From positions 62,001 to 126,000 of IMG/VR virus record IMGVR_UViG_3300020463_000008: a stretch of 64,000 nucleotides of DNA. One strand, given 5' to 3'. The stretch is from a virus. A model generated the notes under the pieces. The model saw only the letters and a program-made list of their open reading frames with translations, made no database searches and was not told the origin of the DNA. Made by a program: the position numbers and the translations under genes. Positions 23,265 to 30,145 of this stretch are shown piece after piece (within the stretch, counting starts at the first letter, position 1; every line of letters begins with the position of its first letter).

Positions 23265-23426
23265 TTAGTGCTTTATGCCACGATACGATAAATCGCTTTT
23301 GACAGTTGCACTTTCCTTTTCGATAGTACCATGCTTGACACCTCTGTAAATACCAGCATTAGACTTCTTAGTCTCTTTGCTAACATTCTCGTCAGTGACT
23401 TTGATACCTCTGTAGAAAGTAGTCAT
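23265..23426 (-). CDS. 53-aa YRG-repeat protein (DUF4278-like)
   Basis: The ORF has a strong GGAGGA site before ATG 23424-23426. It contains three copies of a short motif: FYRGIKV at 4-10, IYRGVKH at 26-32 and SYRGIKH at 47-53. YRG small proteins are known in cyanobacteria and their phages, and short peptides of this kind are found behind glutamine-sensing leaders. The leader upstream carries the conserved blocks of that riboswitch. The role of the peptide is unknown; a link to nitrogen status of the infected cell is the natural inference. Confidence 0.8.
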   Translation of the reverse strand: MTTFYRGIKVTDENVSKETKKSNAGIYRGVKHGTIEKESATVKSDLSYRGIKH

Positions 23427-23479
23427 CGTTTCCTCCAGTTTTCATTGGTTAATATTAAGTCATATTAAAATGACAGCCA

Positions 23480-23617
23480 ATGCGTTCCTTCAGTTGGATT
23501 GTCGGTCTCGTTCCCTTTCGATCGTGTCTAATTGGTACTAGCTTGCCCCATTGCTGGGAGGTTTTCCTTTTCCTACTTACTTCCGTCCACTGCTACATTT
23601 AGAGTGAATGAACGATG
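23480..23617 (-). promoter_or_regulatory. Glutamine riboswitch-like leader (Downstream-peptide/glnA type)
   Basis: On the minus strand the leader has ATCGTTCA at its 5' side (from 23616), GGACGGAAGTA in the middle and TGAAGGAACGC at the 3' side (to about 23482). CGTTC pairs with GAACG (P1), CACT with AGTG (P2), and AGTaGG with CCaACT (P3). These are the invariant blocks of the glutamine riboswitch as I remember it. P3 carries an insertion of about 70 nt. The next bases CATTGG pair with CCAATG just above the ribosome site, a possible expression platform. Confidence 0.8.
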
Positions 23618-23636
23618 TTAGTAAAACTAACACTAT

Positions 23637-23666
23637 TATTTAGCCTGAAAAAAACTTAAAAGTAAA
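23637..23666 (-). promoter_or_regulatory. Early-type promoter of the riboswitch unit, overlapping a late box
   Basis: On the minus strand, -35 TTTACT (23661-23666), a 17-nt spacer and CTAAAT (23638-23643). The same bases give CTAAATA (23637-23643), the late-type box, so the riboswitch transcript may be made both early and late. Confidence 0.55.
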
Positions 23667-23671
23667 GCACA

Positions 23672-23700
23672 AAAAAAAGGGGAGCCGAAGCTCCCCTTTT
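23672..23700 (-). terminator. Strong intrinsic terminator after gene 23
   Basis: On the minus strand AAAAGGGGAGC, loop TTCG, GCTCCCCTTTT, then more T residues. The 11-bp stem is closed by a stable C(UUCG)G tetraloop. It lies 26 bp below the gene 23 stop and ends the structural unit. Confidence 0.95.
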
Positions 23701-23726
23701 AAGGATTGTACCTTAGAGTTCTAAGA

Positions 23727-24992
23727 TTACATTAAGTTAGTGACTTTAACTCTTCTGTAGTAGTAGTTCTCGTCAGCAACTAGATCGCCTGAGCCATCCA
23801 ACTGTATGAAAGGATTTGAAGTGAAACCATATCTGGTTTTAAATCCAATTTTTGGTTGGAAAGTTGAAGGATCTACTGCTCTAACTAATTGTAAAGGCAC
23901 ATATGGGCAGTAAAATAATCCTGCGTCAAATGCTGAAGCACCTTTATAACCAACGATAAAGTACTGACTAGCAGCACCATTCGCAGTATAAGGGTCTACA
24001 TACACTTTGTAGCGTCCATTAAGAACACCAGCAAAAGTAGTAGAAGCTTCGTCTACATTTAGGTTAGTTGAAAGGGCAGGTGCGTAATCAAGAACACCAG
24101 CCATTGCTAGAGCACTTGCAACATCTGAAGAACAGATGATGAAGTTTGCTTTTCCTCTACGAGTTTGTTGAGCAACAGCATTAGCTTCTCTTTCGATTTG
24201 AAAAAGTAAACCTTTGAATTTCTCAACAGACCATCTACCAGATGCATCAACATCTAGATCGAAAGTTCCCGCAGTAGCAGTACCTGTTTGGGCACCAGCT
24301 TTAGCAGTTTTGTACACAGTTCTAATAACTTCTCTGTTAATCTCAGATAAGATTTCAGTAGAAAGAATATTAGATAGTTCTCCCTCAGCATCTAAACCAT
24401 GAACTGATTTAAGATCTTGAGCAAGTTCTATTGTGTATTCAGCTTTCAGAGCACGAGACTTAGCAGTCACTGAAGTTTTTTCGATTGAGAAAGCCATTTC
24501 GTTGAAAGTGCTTCCGTCACCTAGTACCTCAGCATCAGCAGTCGATTTTCCAGTACCAGTTGTATAAGTACCATCAACTGGATTAGATCCAGCATGAGTA
24601 CCTGAACCAGAAAAGTCTGTGTCAGCTTCGTTAAATAATGCTTCAGTTCCACCTTGCGTCGAATATCTTGCTTTCATAGCAAAAATTAGACCAGTAGGCT
24701 GAGTCATTGGTTGTACACCACAAATATCGTAAGCGATCATTTGCGGAGCAGATCTTCGTACTAAAGAAATTAGTACTGGATCAAATTTGGCAACACCACC
24801 TGTATCAGGAAGAGCAGCAGCATCGTTGACATGAACAGCTTCAAACATCGCTTGCTTTTCTTCTTTGATAGCAGTTTCCTGGTTCTCAAGAAGTACAGCA
24901 GTGACTTCTTTTCTGTAATTGTCAGCAATTGGAGCTACACCTTCGTGTTCCAGAATAGGTGACCATTTTTCCATTAATGATTTTCTATCCAT
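23727..24992 (-). CDS. 23: Major capsid protein (gp23-like)
   Basis: This subunit forms the HK97-fold head shell. It has 421 aa, shorter than T4's 521 but similar to marine relatives. Motifs include PVLISLVRRSAPQMIAYDICGVQPMTQPTGLIFAMKARY near 70-110 (conserved in T4-like capsids) and the C-terminal half with YYRRVKV. A propeptide should be removed by gp21; candidate LxE-type sites lie within the first 55 residues (for example LLE near 35), but I cannot fix the site. No gene 24 vertex protein is seen nearby. Confidence 0.95.
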   Translation of the reverse strand: MDRKSLMEKWSPILEHEGVAPIADNYRKEVTAVLLENQETAIKEEKQAMFEAVHVNDAAALPDTGGVAKFDPVLISLVRRSAPQMIAYDICGVQPMTQPTGLIFAMKARYSTQGGTEALFNEADTDFSGSGTHAGSNPVDGTYTTGTGKSTADAEVLGDGSTFNEMAFSIEKTSVTAKSRALKAEYTIELAQDLKSVHGLDAEGELSNILSTEILSEINREVIRTVYKTAKAGAQTGTATAGTFDLDVDASGRWSVEKFKGLLFQIEREANAVAQQTRRGKANFIICSSDVASALAMAGVLDYAPALSTNLNVDEASTTFAGVLNGRYKVYVDPYTANGAASQYFIVGYKGASAFDAGLFYCPYVPLQLVRAVDPSTFQPKIGFKTRYGFTSNPFIQLDGSGDLVADENYYYRRVKVTNLM

Positions 24993-25022
24993 TTTATTTC
25001 TCCTTAAAGTTGATAGATTAAT

Positions 25023-26195
25023 TTATTTACTCTTGCTTCTGTCAAGCATGTCAGCATAAGCAGAGATTTTAGGATCGTTAGATACCTTTTTATTCTCTTC
25101 TTCTAACTGTACTGGCTCATCAGTCACAACAGTTTCTACATTTTTTTTGCTTGGCTTAGAAGCAAAGTAAGATTCTCTGATAGTAGAGACTTTCTTTTCA
25201 AAAGATTCTTTTCCTTCAAAACTGAGATCCTCAGTTAATCCAGCAAATTTTTCTTTATCAGTTTCAGTCATCTTATCGGATGCCTTAGAAAGAACTTCCG
25301 CTCTTTCCATTTCTTTAACACTCTTAGAAAGTTCGACATTAGCTTCAAGTTGCTCATTGAGCTTCTTCTCTAATTCTTCTACTTTTTCTTGAGCATCACC
25401 AAGTAAGTCAAATCTTTCCTCAGGAACATCAACATAATGTTCTGTGAATAGATCTTTCATACCTTTAATGAAGCCATCTAAGATCTCCGACTTCATACCA
25501 GATTCGAGAGCGATTTCATTTTCACTTATCCACTGCTCAACTACATAGCTGAGATATCCATCAACTTTTTCAATTAAACTCTCTTTAGCTTCGTCTATTG
25601 CAACAGCATTAGACTCCTCTAATTCTTTTTTAAATTTAGCGACTTCAGATTTTACTCTTGAAACAACAACTGTTTCAAAGATAGTAGTAGCTTTTTCTTT
25701 AAACTCTTCAGATAGTTCTTCACCATTTAGTAATGCTTCAACATCTTCTGAAACATCAACAGTGAACTCTTCTTCAGACTCTTCTGCTACAACTTCTTCT
25801 TCAGACTCAGACTCTTCTTTTTTCATCATCTTTTTCTTATCTTTAGATGATTTCATATAAGTTTCGTCTTTAGACTTTTCGTCTTTTTTGTCGTCATCTT
25901 TGTCATCGTCGTCATCGTCATCGTCATCGTCATCATCGTCGCCATCTTTTTTCTTTTTCTTTTCGATAGCTTTTTTCAAAGCTGGTGGTAATTCACCTTC
26001 TTCGATTTTTTCTTCGGACTTCTCTTCCTCAGCAGGTGCTTCTTCTTCAGCTACTACTTCTTCAGCAGGTGCTTCAGCTTTAGCTTCCTCTTCTGATTTC
26101 TTCCATCCTTCAGATTCTTCTAGTGTTTCGATTTGCTCTTTGGCTTTATTCGATTCAGCTAGGAGATCCGCAATCTTTTGTTCTATACTTGACAT
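25023..26195 (-). CDS. 22: Prohead scaffold protein (gp22-like)
   Basis: This is the main internal scaffold of the prohead, later digested by gp21. The 390 aa compare with 269 in T4. The extra length is an N-terminal Ala/Glu- and Lys-rich part with a run of about 13 Asp near residue 90, followed by long helices (about 150-330) that match scaffold coiled coils. Composition and position between 21 and 23 support the call; sequence identity in this family is low. Confidence 0.85.
   Translation of the reverse strand: MSSIEQKIADLLAESNKAKEQIETLEESEGWKKSEEEAKAEAPAEEVVAEEEAPAEEEKSEEKIEEGELPPALKKAIEKKKKKDGDDDDDDDDDDDDDKDDDKKDEKSKDETYMKSSKDKKKMMKKEESESEEEVVAEESEEEFTVDVSEDVEALLNGEELSEEFKEKATTIFETVVVSRVKSEVAKFKKELEESNAVAIDEAKESLIEKVDGYLSYVVEQWISENEIALESGMKSEILDGFIKGMKDLFTEHYVDVPEERFDLLGDAQEKVEELEKKLNEQLEANVELSKSVKEMERAEVLSKASDKMTETDKEKFAGLTEDLSFEGKESFEKKVSTIRESYFASKPSKKNVETVVTDEPVQLEEENKKVSNDPKISAYADMLDRSKSK
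25905..25945 (-). repeat. Trinucleotide repeat coding for poly-Asp in gene 22
   Basis: Near-perfect GAT/GAC codon repeats (TCATCG units on the plus strand) cover about 40 bp and encode an uninterrupted Asp run. Such tracts slip in replication, so length may vary between related phages. Confidence 0.8.
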
Positions 26196-26216
26196 AATTG
26201 TCTCCTTAGTAATGGG

Positions 26217-26873
26217 TTATTTAATTTTGTTTAAAAACTTCGCAAATGCGAAAAGTTTTGCTTCTTCGAGTTGAGATCTTGTTGCTCCAGTTATTGAACT
26301 TTTAATAGCTTCAATATCTTGCTCGACAAACTTCCCATCAACGAACATCCATTCCTTGCCTTCCATAACACCTCGCACAAATGCGTCTGGTGCCGACGGA
26401 TCTGCAACTATATCAGCAGCAGTGGCAAGCATAAAATCCTTTTGGACTTCCGATGTTCCGTCTTTGGTAGTTTTCAATGAACCCATCCCTCTAGAAGATA
26501 CACCCAGACTTGCTCCTTCGTCAATTAACGATTTTACAATCTTACCATAAGGTGTATCCATTATCTTAGCTTTTCCGACAAAGTCATTGCCTTCGAGCTT
26601 CAAATCTTTTATCATGTGCGATACTCTATCTAAATTGATAGTTGGAGAATCAGGATGTCCTAACTCGCCATACGCACGATTCTTCTTGACATTTTCTTTC
26701 ATGTATCTTTTTACTTCTTTGTCAAGAATTTCTTTGGGGTAGCTTCTTCCATTTCTGTTTTTAATTTCAGCTTGGAGGAATACTCCCTCAATGTTGTAAT
26801 TCTTCTTACCAGTTTCTTTATCTTCTTCGATAAGGTAGTTTACAACTTCTGTATGTTCTTTAATTAATTTCAT
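26217..26873 (-). CDS. 21: Prohead core protease (gp21-like)
   Basis: This herpesvirus-type serine protease digests the scaffold and trims the capsid protein. It has 218 aa (T4: 212). The catalytic His is in AYGELGHP (H73) and the catalytic Ser in GVSSRG (S126 or S127), with the family strand NGRSYPKEIL at 41-50. It starts directly after the 135-aa gene. Confidence 0.95.
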   Translation of the reverse strand: MKLIKEHTEVVNYLIEEDKETGKKNYNIEGVFLQAEIKNRNGRSYPKEILDKEVKRYMKENVKKNRAYGELGHPDSPTINLDRVSHMIKDLKLEGNDFVGKAKIMDTPYGKIVKSLIDEGASLGVSSRGMGSLKTTKDGTSEVQKDFMLATAADIVADPSAPDAFVRGVMEGKEWMFVDGKFVEQDIEAIKSSITGATRSQLEEAKLFAFAKFLNKIK

Positions 26874-26874
26874 A

Positions 26875-27282
26875 TTAGCTTCCTACTGCGGTCTCATTAT
26901 CGTAAGCACCGAATTGTGGAGTTTCTACTGGGTCATTAAAGCCACCCATTTTGCTTAGATGAAGTATAACCATTCCTTTGCCACTAAATGTGACAACAAT
27001 ATCTTGGTTGCCTTGATCTTGTAAAGAAGTTTCTACCTTTGTAGCTCCAGGTGCAACATGTGCAACTAAAACTGAATTTCGTACCACAGTAATATCCTGT
27101 GCAGCTTGACAGCTGTGTTCTATTTTTGAAATGGCAACTTTCAATGCACTAGTAGTAATCGTTTCATTAGTTAATTTTAAGTCAGCATCAATATCGATAG
27201 TACCATTACCAGCCGATGTTGCTGTGACTCTGACGATAGCTTTTCGATTATCTTTGGCTAGTACTGTTTTTACAATTGCCAT
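26875..27282 (-). CDS. 135-aa beta-rich protein, probably structural
   Basis: The protein is made of short strands (VKTVLAKDNRKAIVRVTATSAGNGTID at the start, then LVAHVAPGATKVETSL and GKGMVILHLSKMGGF). It has no signal or membrane segment. It lies between the gp67/68-like genes and gene 21, so it is expressed with head genes. A head-associated or decoration protein is likely from context. I do not recognise the family. Confidence 0.6.
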   Translation of the reverse strand: MAIVKTVLAKDNRKAIVRVTATSAGNGTIDIDADLKLTNETITTSALKVAISKIEHSCQAAQDITVVRNSVLVAHVAPGATKVETSLQDQGNQDIVVTFSGKGMVILHLSKMGGFNDPVETPQFGAYDNETAVGS

Positions 27283-27705
27283 TTAGTACACTCCTTTTAA
27301 AACTTCTATAAAGTTATTTTTATTCTCAGACATATATGATACTATATCACTGTTGTCTTTCAATAAACTATTTAGTAAAATTTGGTTTTTCTCACTGATA
27401 GCAACCTTTGAGCCATCTTTTAATACATAATCTATCTTATCTCGTAAATTCCTAATGCTTCTAATCTTAATCTCAGTTAGTATTGGATCAACATTAAAGT
27501 CAGTATTTGCAGCTTTATTCATATATTCTTCAACTAGTTTATCTGTTATTTCAACATCACTATGTTTAGCAATATACTCAGCCACTCTTTCTTCAGGTAA
27601 AGCAACATTAATATTATCTACTAATCGTTGCTCTCTTTCTTCAGCCAAAGTGTCGCTATCCTTTTTAAAAGGAGCGACAATATCTTTAAACTTTTTCTGT
27701 GGCAT
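27283..27705 (-). CDS. 140-aa prohead core protein (gp68 position)
   Basis: This helical, charged protein (KDIVAPFKKDSDTLAEEREQRLVDNIN at the start, later KIRSIRNLRDKIDYVLKDG). I place the start at ATG 27703-27705, where TGAGGA lies 7 nt upstream. A longer reading to 27777 needs a GTG and overlaps the preceding gene by 92 bp. In T4 the genes between 20 and 21 are 67 and 68, both prohead core proteins, and this one lies where 68 is expected. No direct similarity to T4 gp68 is visible to me. Confidence 0.6.
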   Translation of the reverse strand: MPQKKFKDIVAPFKKDSDTLAEEREQRLVDNINVALPEERVAEYIAKHSDVEITDKLVEEYMNKAANTDFNVDPILTEIKIRSIRNLRDKIDYVLKDGSKVAISEKNQILLNSLLKDNSDIVSYMSENKNNFIEVLKGVY

Positions 27706-27949
27706 CAGCTGGTTCCTCAACCTCTGGTTGTTCAGCTGGTACTTCGTTTTCTGCCTTTGCTTCGACTTCTGGCTCACCAGCTATCTCTTCTTGTTCTTCA
27801 GGAGACTTAAATACATTAGACGCAAGGTCTTTCTTCATCGCATCTAATTTATCTCCAACCTTTGTAGACATTACACCTTGGAAAGTGTTTTCTATTGCTT
27901 CAGCATTTCCATCAGCAATAGCATCTATTAATTCTTTAGTTCCACTCAT
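27686..27949 (-). CDS. 67: Prohead core protein (gp67-like)
   Basis: This 87-aa protein has an N-terminal helix GTKELIDAIADGNAEAIENTF, KLDAMKKDLASNVF, and an acidic Pro/Glu-rich tail. T4 gp67 has the same plan: a short helical N-terminus and a long acidic tail. The ATG overlaps the gene 20 stop (ATGA). It is a scaffold component expected to be cleaved by gp21. Confidence 0.75.
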   Translation of the reverse strand: MSGTKELIDAIADGNAEAIENTFQGVMSTKVGDKLDAMKKDLASNVFKSPEEQEEIAGEPEVEAKAENEVPAEQPEVEEPADATEKV

Positions 27950-29499
27950 TCTTCTTCTCCTTCATTATCTTGTGTATCGTTATCAGGCTCATCTGTAGAT
28001 TGCATACTGTCCATGTCAGGAACTTCTCCCTCACCACTATCAGCTTCAGCTTCAGCCTTTTCTGCATCCATCTGATCGTCGATTTCTTTAATCTCTTCTT
28101 CAGATTGCATTAGTATATTTTTCCTTGCCCATTCAAGTGAATAGAATTTACCAAGATATGGTTCTACCTGTCCTAGCATTCCTACTCGTTGTTGTAGCAA
28201 TTCATTATTCTTTAATTCAGTAAAGTGATTATCTTCTAAGAAGTCAACTCGGATATCAACTTTCATTTCATTGAAGTCTTCGTCCGACATTATACCTTTA
28301 CTAATTAATTGAACCCTAAGAATGTCAACCATAAATGAGCTGAACTTTCTTTGGACTCTTTGTATAAACTTGTTAAACTTTAATTCGTCTCTAGTAATTT
28401 CAGAAGCACGACCCAAAGTAAATCCAGTCTCGCCTTGTAATCTTGACATCGGCACATTTAGAGATTGGTAAAGTTTTCTTTGGAAGTATTGTATGTCAGC
28501 AATATCTCCTAAGTTCTGCCCTCCAGGAAGTGTAGTAATTTCAGTACCACGACCACCCTCTCTTCTAGGCATCCAAAAGTCTTCCATCATGCTAAGGTGT
28601 TTTCTATCATCTCTGACTTCACCTGTGGTAGCATCGTAAACAACTTTGTTTCGATACTTGTTCATGATGTCGTTGACATATTGTTCTGCTTTTATCTTAG
28701 GCAGGTTTCCTACATCAACATAAAAAATTCTTCGTTCAGGTGCTCTACTTAATCTGTAGATAACAACTGCGTCTTCAATCATCTTTAACTGGTTGACAGG
28801 CTTAACAGCTTTCTGTAAGTGTCCTAAGACTATCCCAGTATTTTGGTCTACATTGCCCGAAGGACAAAAGACCACAGAATCTCGACTTAACTTAATTCCT
28901 TTTGTATTAGAGTCAGTAATACCTTTGTCATTGTATATAAAGTATTCTTCTTGACTCTCTACAACTTCAATGCCTTGAGCATTCTTTTTCTTCTTAACAT
29001 TTTTAATCTTACGAATCTTTTGTGGGTCTACATATCTTAGTTCTTGTATTCCCTCTGTAGGATTCTTAGGATCCAATATTAAATGATAGTACAATCTTCC
29101 ATCGACATACCAAGTTTTAAAAATGTCATGTCCTTTATAATCAAACTCCAACATATCATAGATAGAAGAAAACTCTTCATGAATTTTCTCTTTAATACTA
29201 TCTGATACAGGTAAGTCGTCAAGAACTAATCTGACACTGGGTGCGTCGTCTTGAATTGTGACTGCTTCATTAGTTATATCTTCTATCGCACCATCACAAT
29301 CAGGATATTGAGCAACTTCACGATATCTTTTAATTAAAGCATTTTCACTTTTTATTGAATTATCTAGGTCAAGAGTGACACCATAGTATGCACTTACATC
29401 TGTAAGAACTGTAGACCCATCATCTCGTGATGGGGCGACAGGTGTTAGTGGTTCTCTATTCCTCTTTCGTGTAATTTCGAAACCGAAAAATTCAGCCAT
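27946..29499 (-). CDS. 20: Portal protein (gp20-like)
   Basis: This is the dodecameric ring at the head vertex through which DNA passes. It has 517 aa (T4: 524). Typical segments are REVAQYPDCDGAIEDITNEA near 40-60, LRYVDPQKIRKIKNVKK near 170, YRLSRAPERRIFYVDVGNLPK near 245-265 and RREGGRGTEITTLPGGQNL near 310. The C-terminus is very acidic. It is followed with overlap by the gp67-like gene. Confidence 0.96.
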   Translation of the reverse strand: MAEFFGFEITRKRNREPLTPVAPSRDDGSTVLTDVSAYYGVTLDLDNSIKSENALIKRYREVAQYPDCDGAIEDITNEAVTIQDDAPSVRLVLDDLPVSDSIKEKIHEEFSSIYDMLEFDYKGHDIFKTWYVDGRLYYHLILDPKNPTEGIQELRYVDPQKIRKIKNVKKKKNAQGIEVVESQEEYFIYNDKGITDSNTKGIKLSRDSVVFCPSGNVDQNTGIVLGHLQKAVKPVNQLKMIEDAVVIYRLSRAPERRIFYVDVGNLPKIKAEQYVNDIMNKYRNKVVYDATTGEVRDDRKHLSMMEDFWMPRREGGRGTEITTLPGGQNLGDIADIQYFQRKLYQSLNVPMSRLQGETGFTLGRASEITRDELKFNKFIQRVQRKFSSFMVDILRVQLISKGIMSDEDFNEMKVDIRVDFLEDNHFTELKNNELLQQRVGMLGQVEPYLGKFYSLEWARKNILMQSEEEIKEIDDQMDAEKAEAEADSGEGEVPDMDSMQSTDEPDNDTQDNEGEEE

Positions 29500-29522
29500 A
29501 ATTTATTCACCTTTATTAATAA

Positions 29523-30116
29523 TTAAATGTTGATAGGGAATGAGCCAATCGGAGTATCGATTGAAATGTTCACTCCTAATCCACCACTTTCGCTGGTATT
29601 ACTTGTAAAGAAGTTGTATTGGAATTCAACATCAAATGTCTCAATAGCATTTGTTGTATCGTAGTCCAACTGAACTATACCAATAGATAATGGGAAAGAG
29701 TCAACAAATTTATATTGTTTTACTCCAGCACCATTTCTATCTAGTTGTGTTACAAGTAGGTCAGCTTGGTAATCATTCGGATTAGTACGACCTGATGTAG
29801 TCGCATATTCCTGAATACCATTTTGCCATCTTTCGATTGCGTTTCTAATACCGAAGTCTGTGTCGTTATAAACAGTGACTGTCCATGGAGCAAATGTTCT
29901 CTCCGCAGCAAAGTTTACAGCACGACCTCTATATTGGATCGGCAAATTTTCTAGTGTACTAGCAGGTAATTGTGCAGCCTTACATAAGAACTGTCCTTGT
30001 ACAGCAGCAACTCTTCCACCAGTGACATAAGAAGGGAAAGCCAAATCGACACGAAACTGATTAGGACGAGCTCCGCCACCAGTCATATTCGCTTTAAAAT
30101 CAGCAATATTAGCCAT
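29523..30116 (-). CDS. 19: Tail tube protein (gp19-like)
   Basis: This subunit stacks as hexamers to form the inner tail tube. It has 197 aa (T4: 163). The pattern ARPNQFRVDLAFP...FLCKAAQLPASTLE and the strand PWTVTVYNDTDFGIRNAIERWQNGI fit gp19. It lies between sheath and portal genes as in T4. A late-type box overlaps the stop of gene 18, 20 bp upstream of the start. Confidence 0.92.
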   Translation of the reverse strand: MANIADFKANMTGGGARPNQFRVDLAFPSYVTGGRVAAVQGQFLCKAAQLPASTLENLPIQYRGRAVNFAAERTFAPWTVTVYNDTDFGIRNAIERWQNGIQEYATTSGRTNPNDYQADLLVTQLDRNGAGVKQYKFVDSFPLSIGIVQLDYDTTNAIETFDVEFQYNFFTSNTSESGGLGVNISIDTPIGSFPINI

Positions 30117-30138
30117 TAGTTATTCTCCTTGTTAGTTA

Positions 30139-30145
30139 TATTTAG
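30139..30145 (-). promoter_or_regulatory. Late-promoter-like box for gene 19, inside the gene 18 stop
   Basis: CTAAATA on the minus strand, where TAA is also the stop codon of gene 18 (30142-30144). The tube is needed in about the same amount as the sheath, and an extra promoter would boost it. Confidence 0.4.

Noticed and set aside
25888-26274. Plus-strand Ser-rich ORF
   Set aside because: It is the complement of the acidic part of gene 22; the Ser run mirrors the Asp codon repeat.
27283-27777. 164-aa reading of the core protein after gp67
   Set aside because: It needs a GTG and overlaps the gp67-like gene by 92 bp. The ATG at 27705 has TGAGGA at the right distance.
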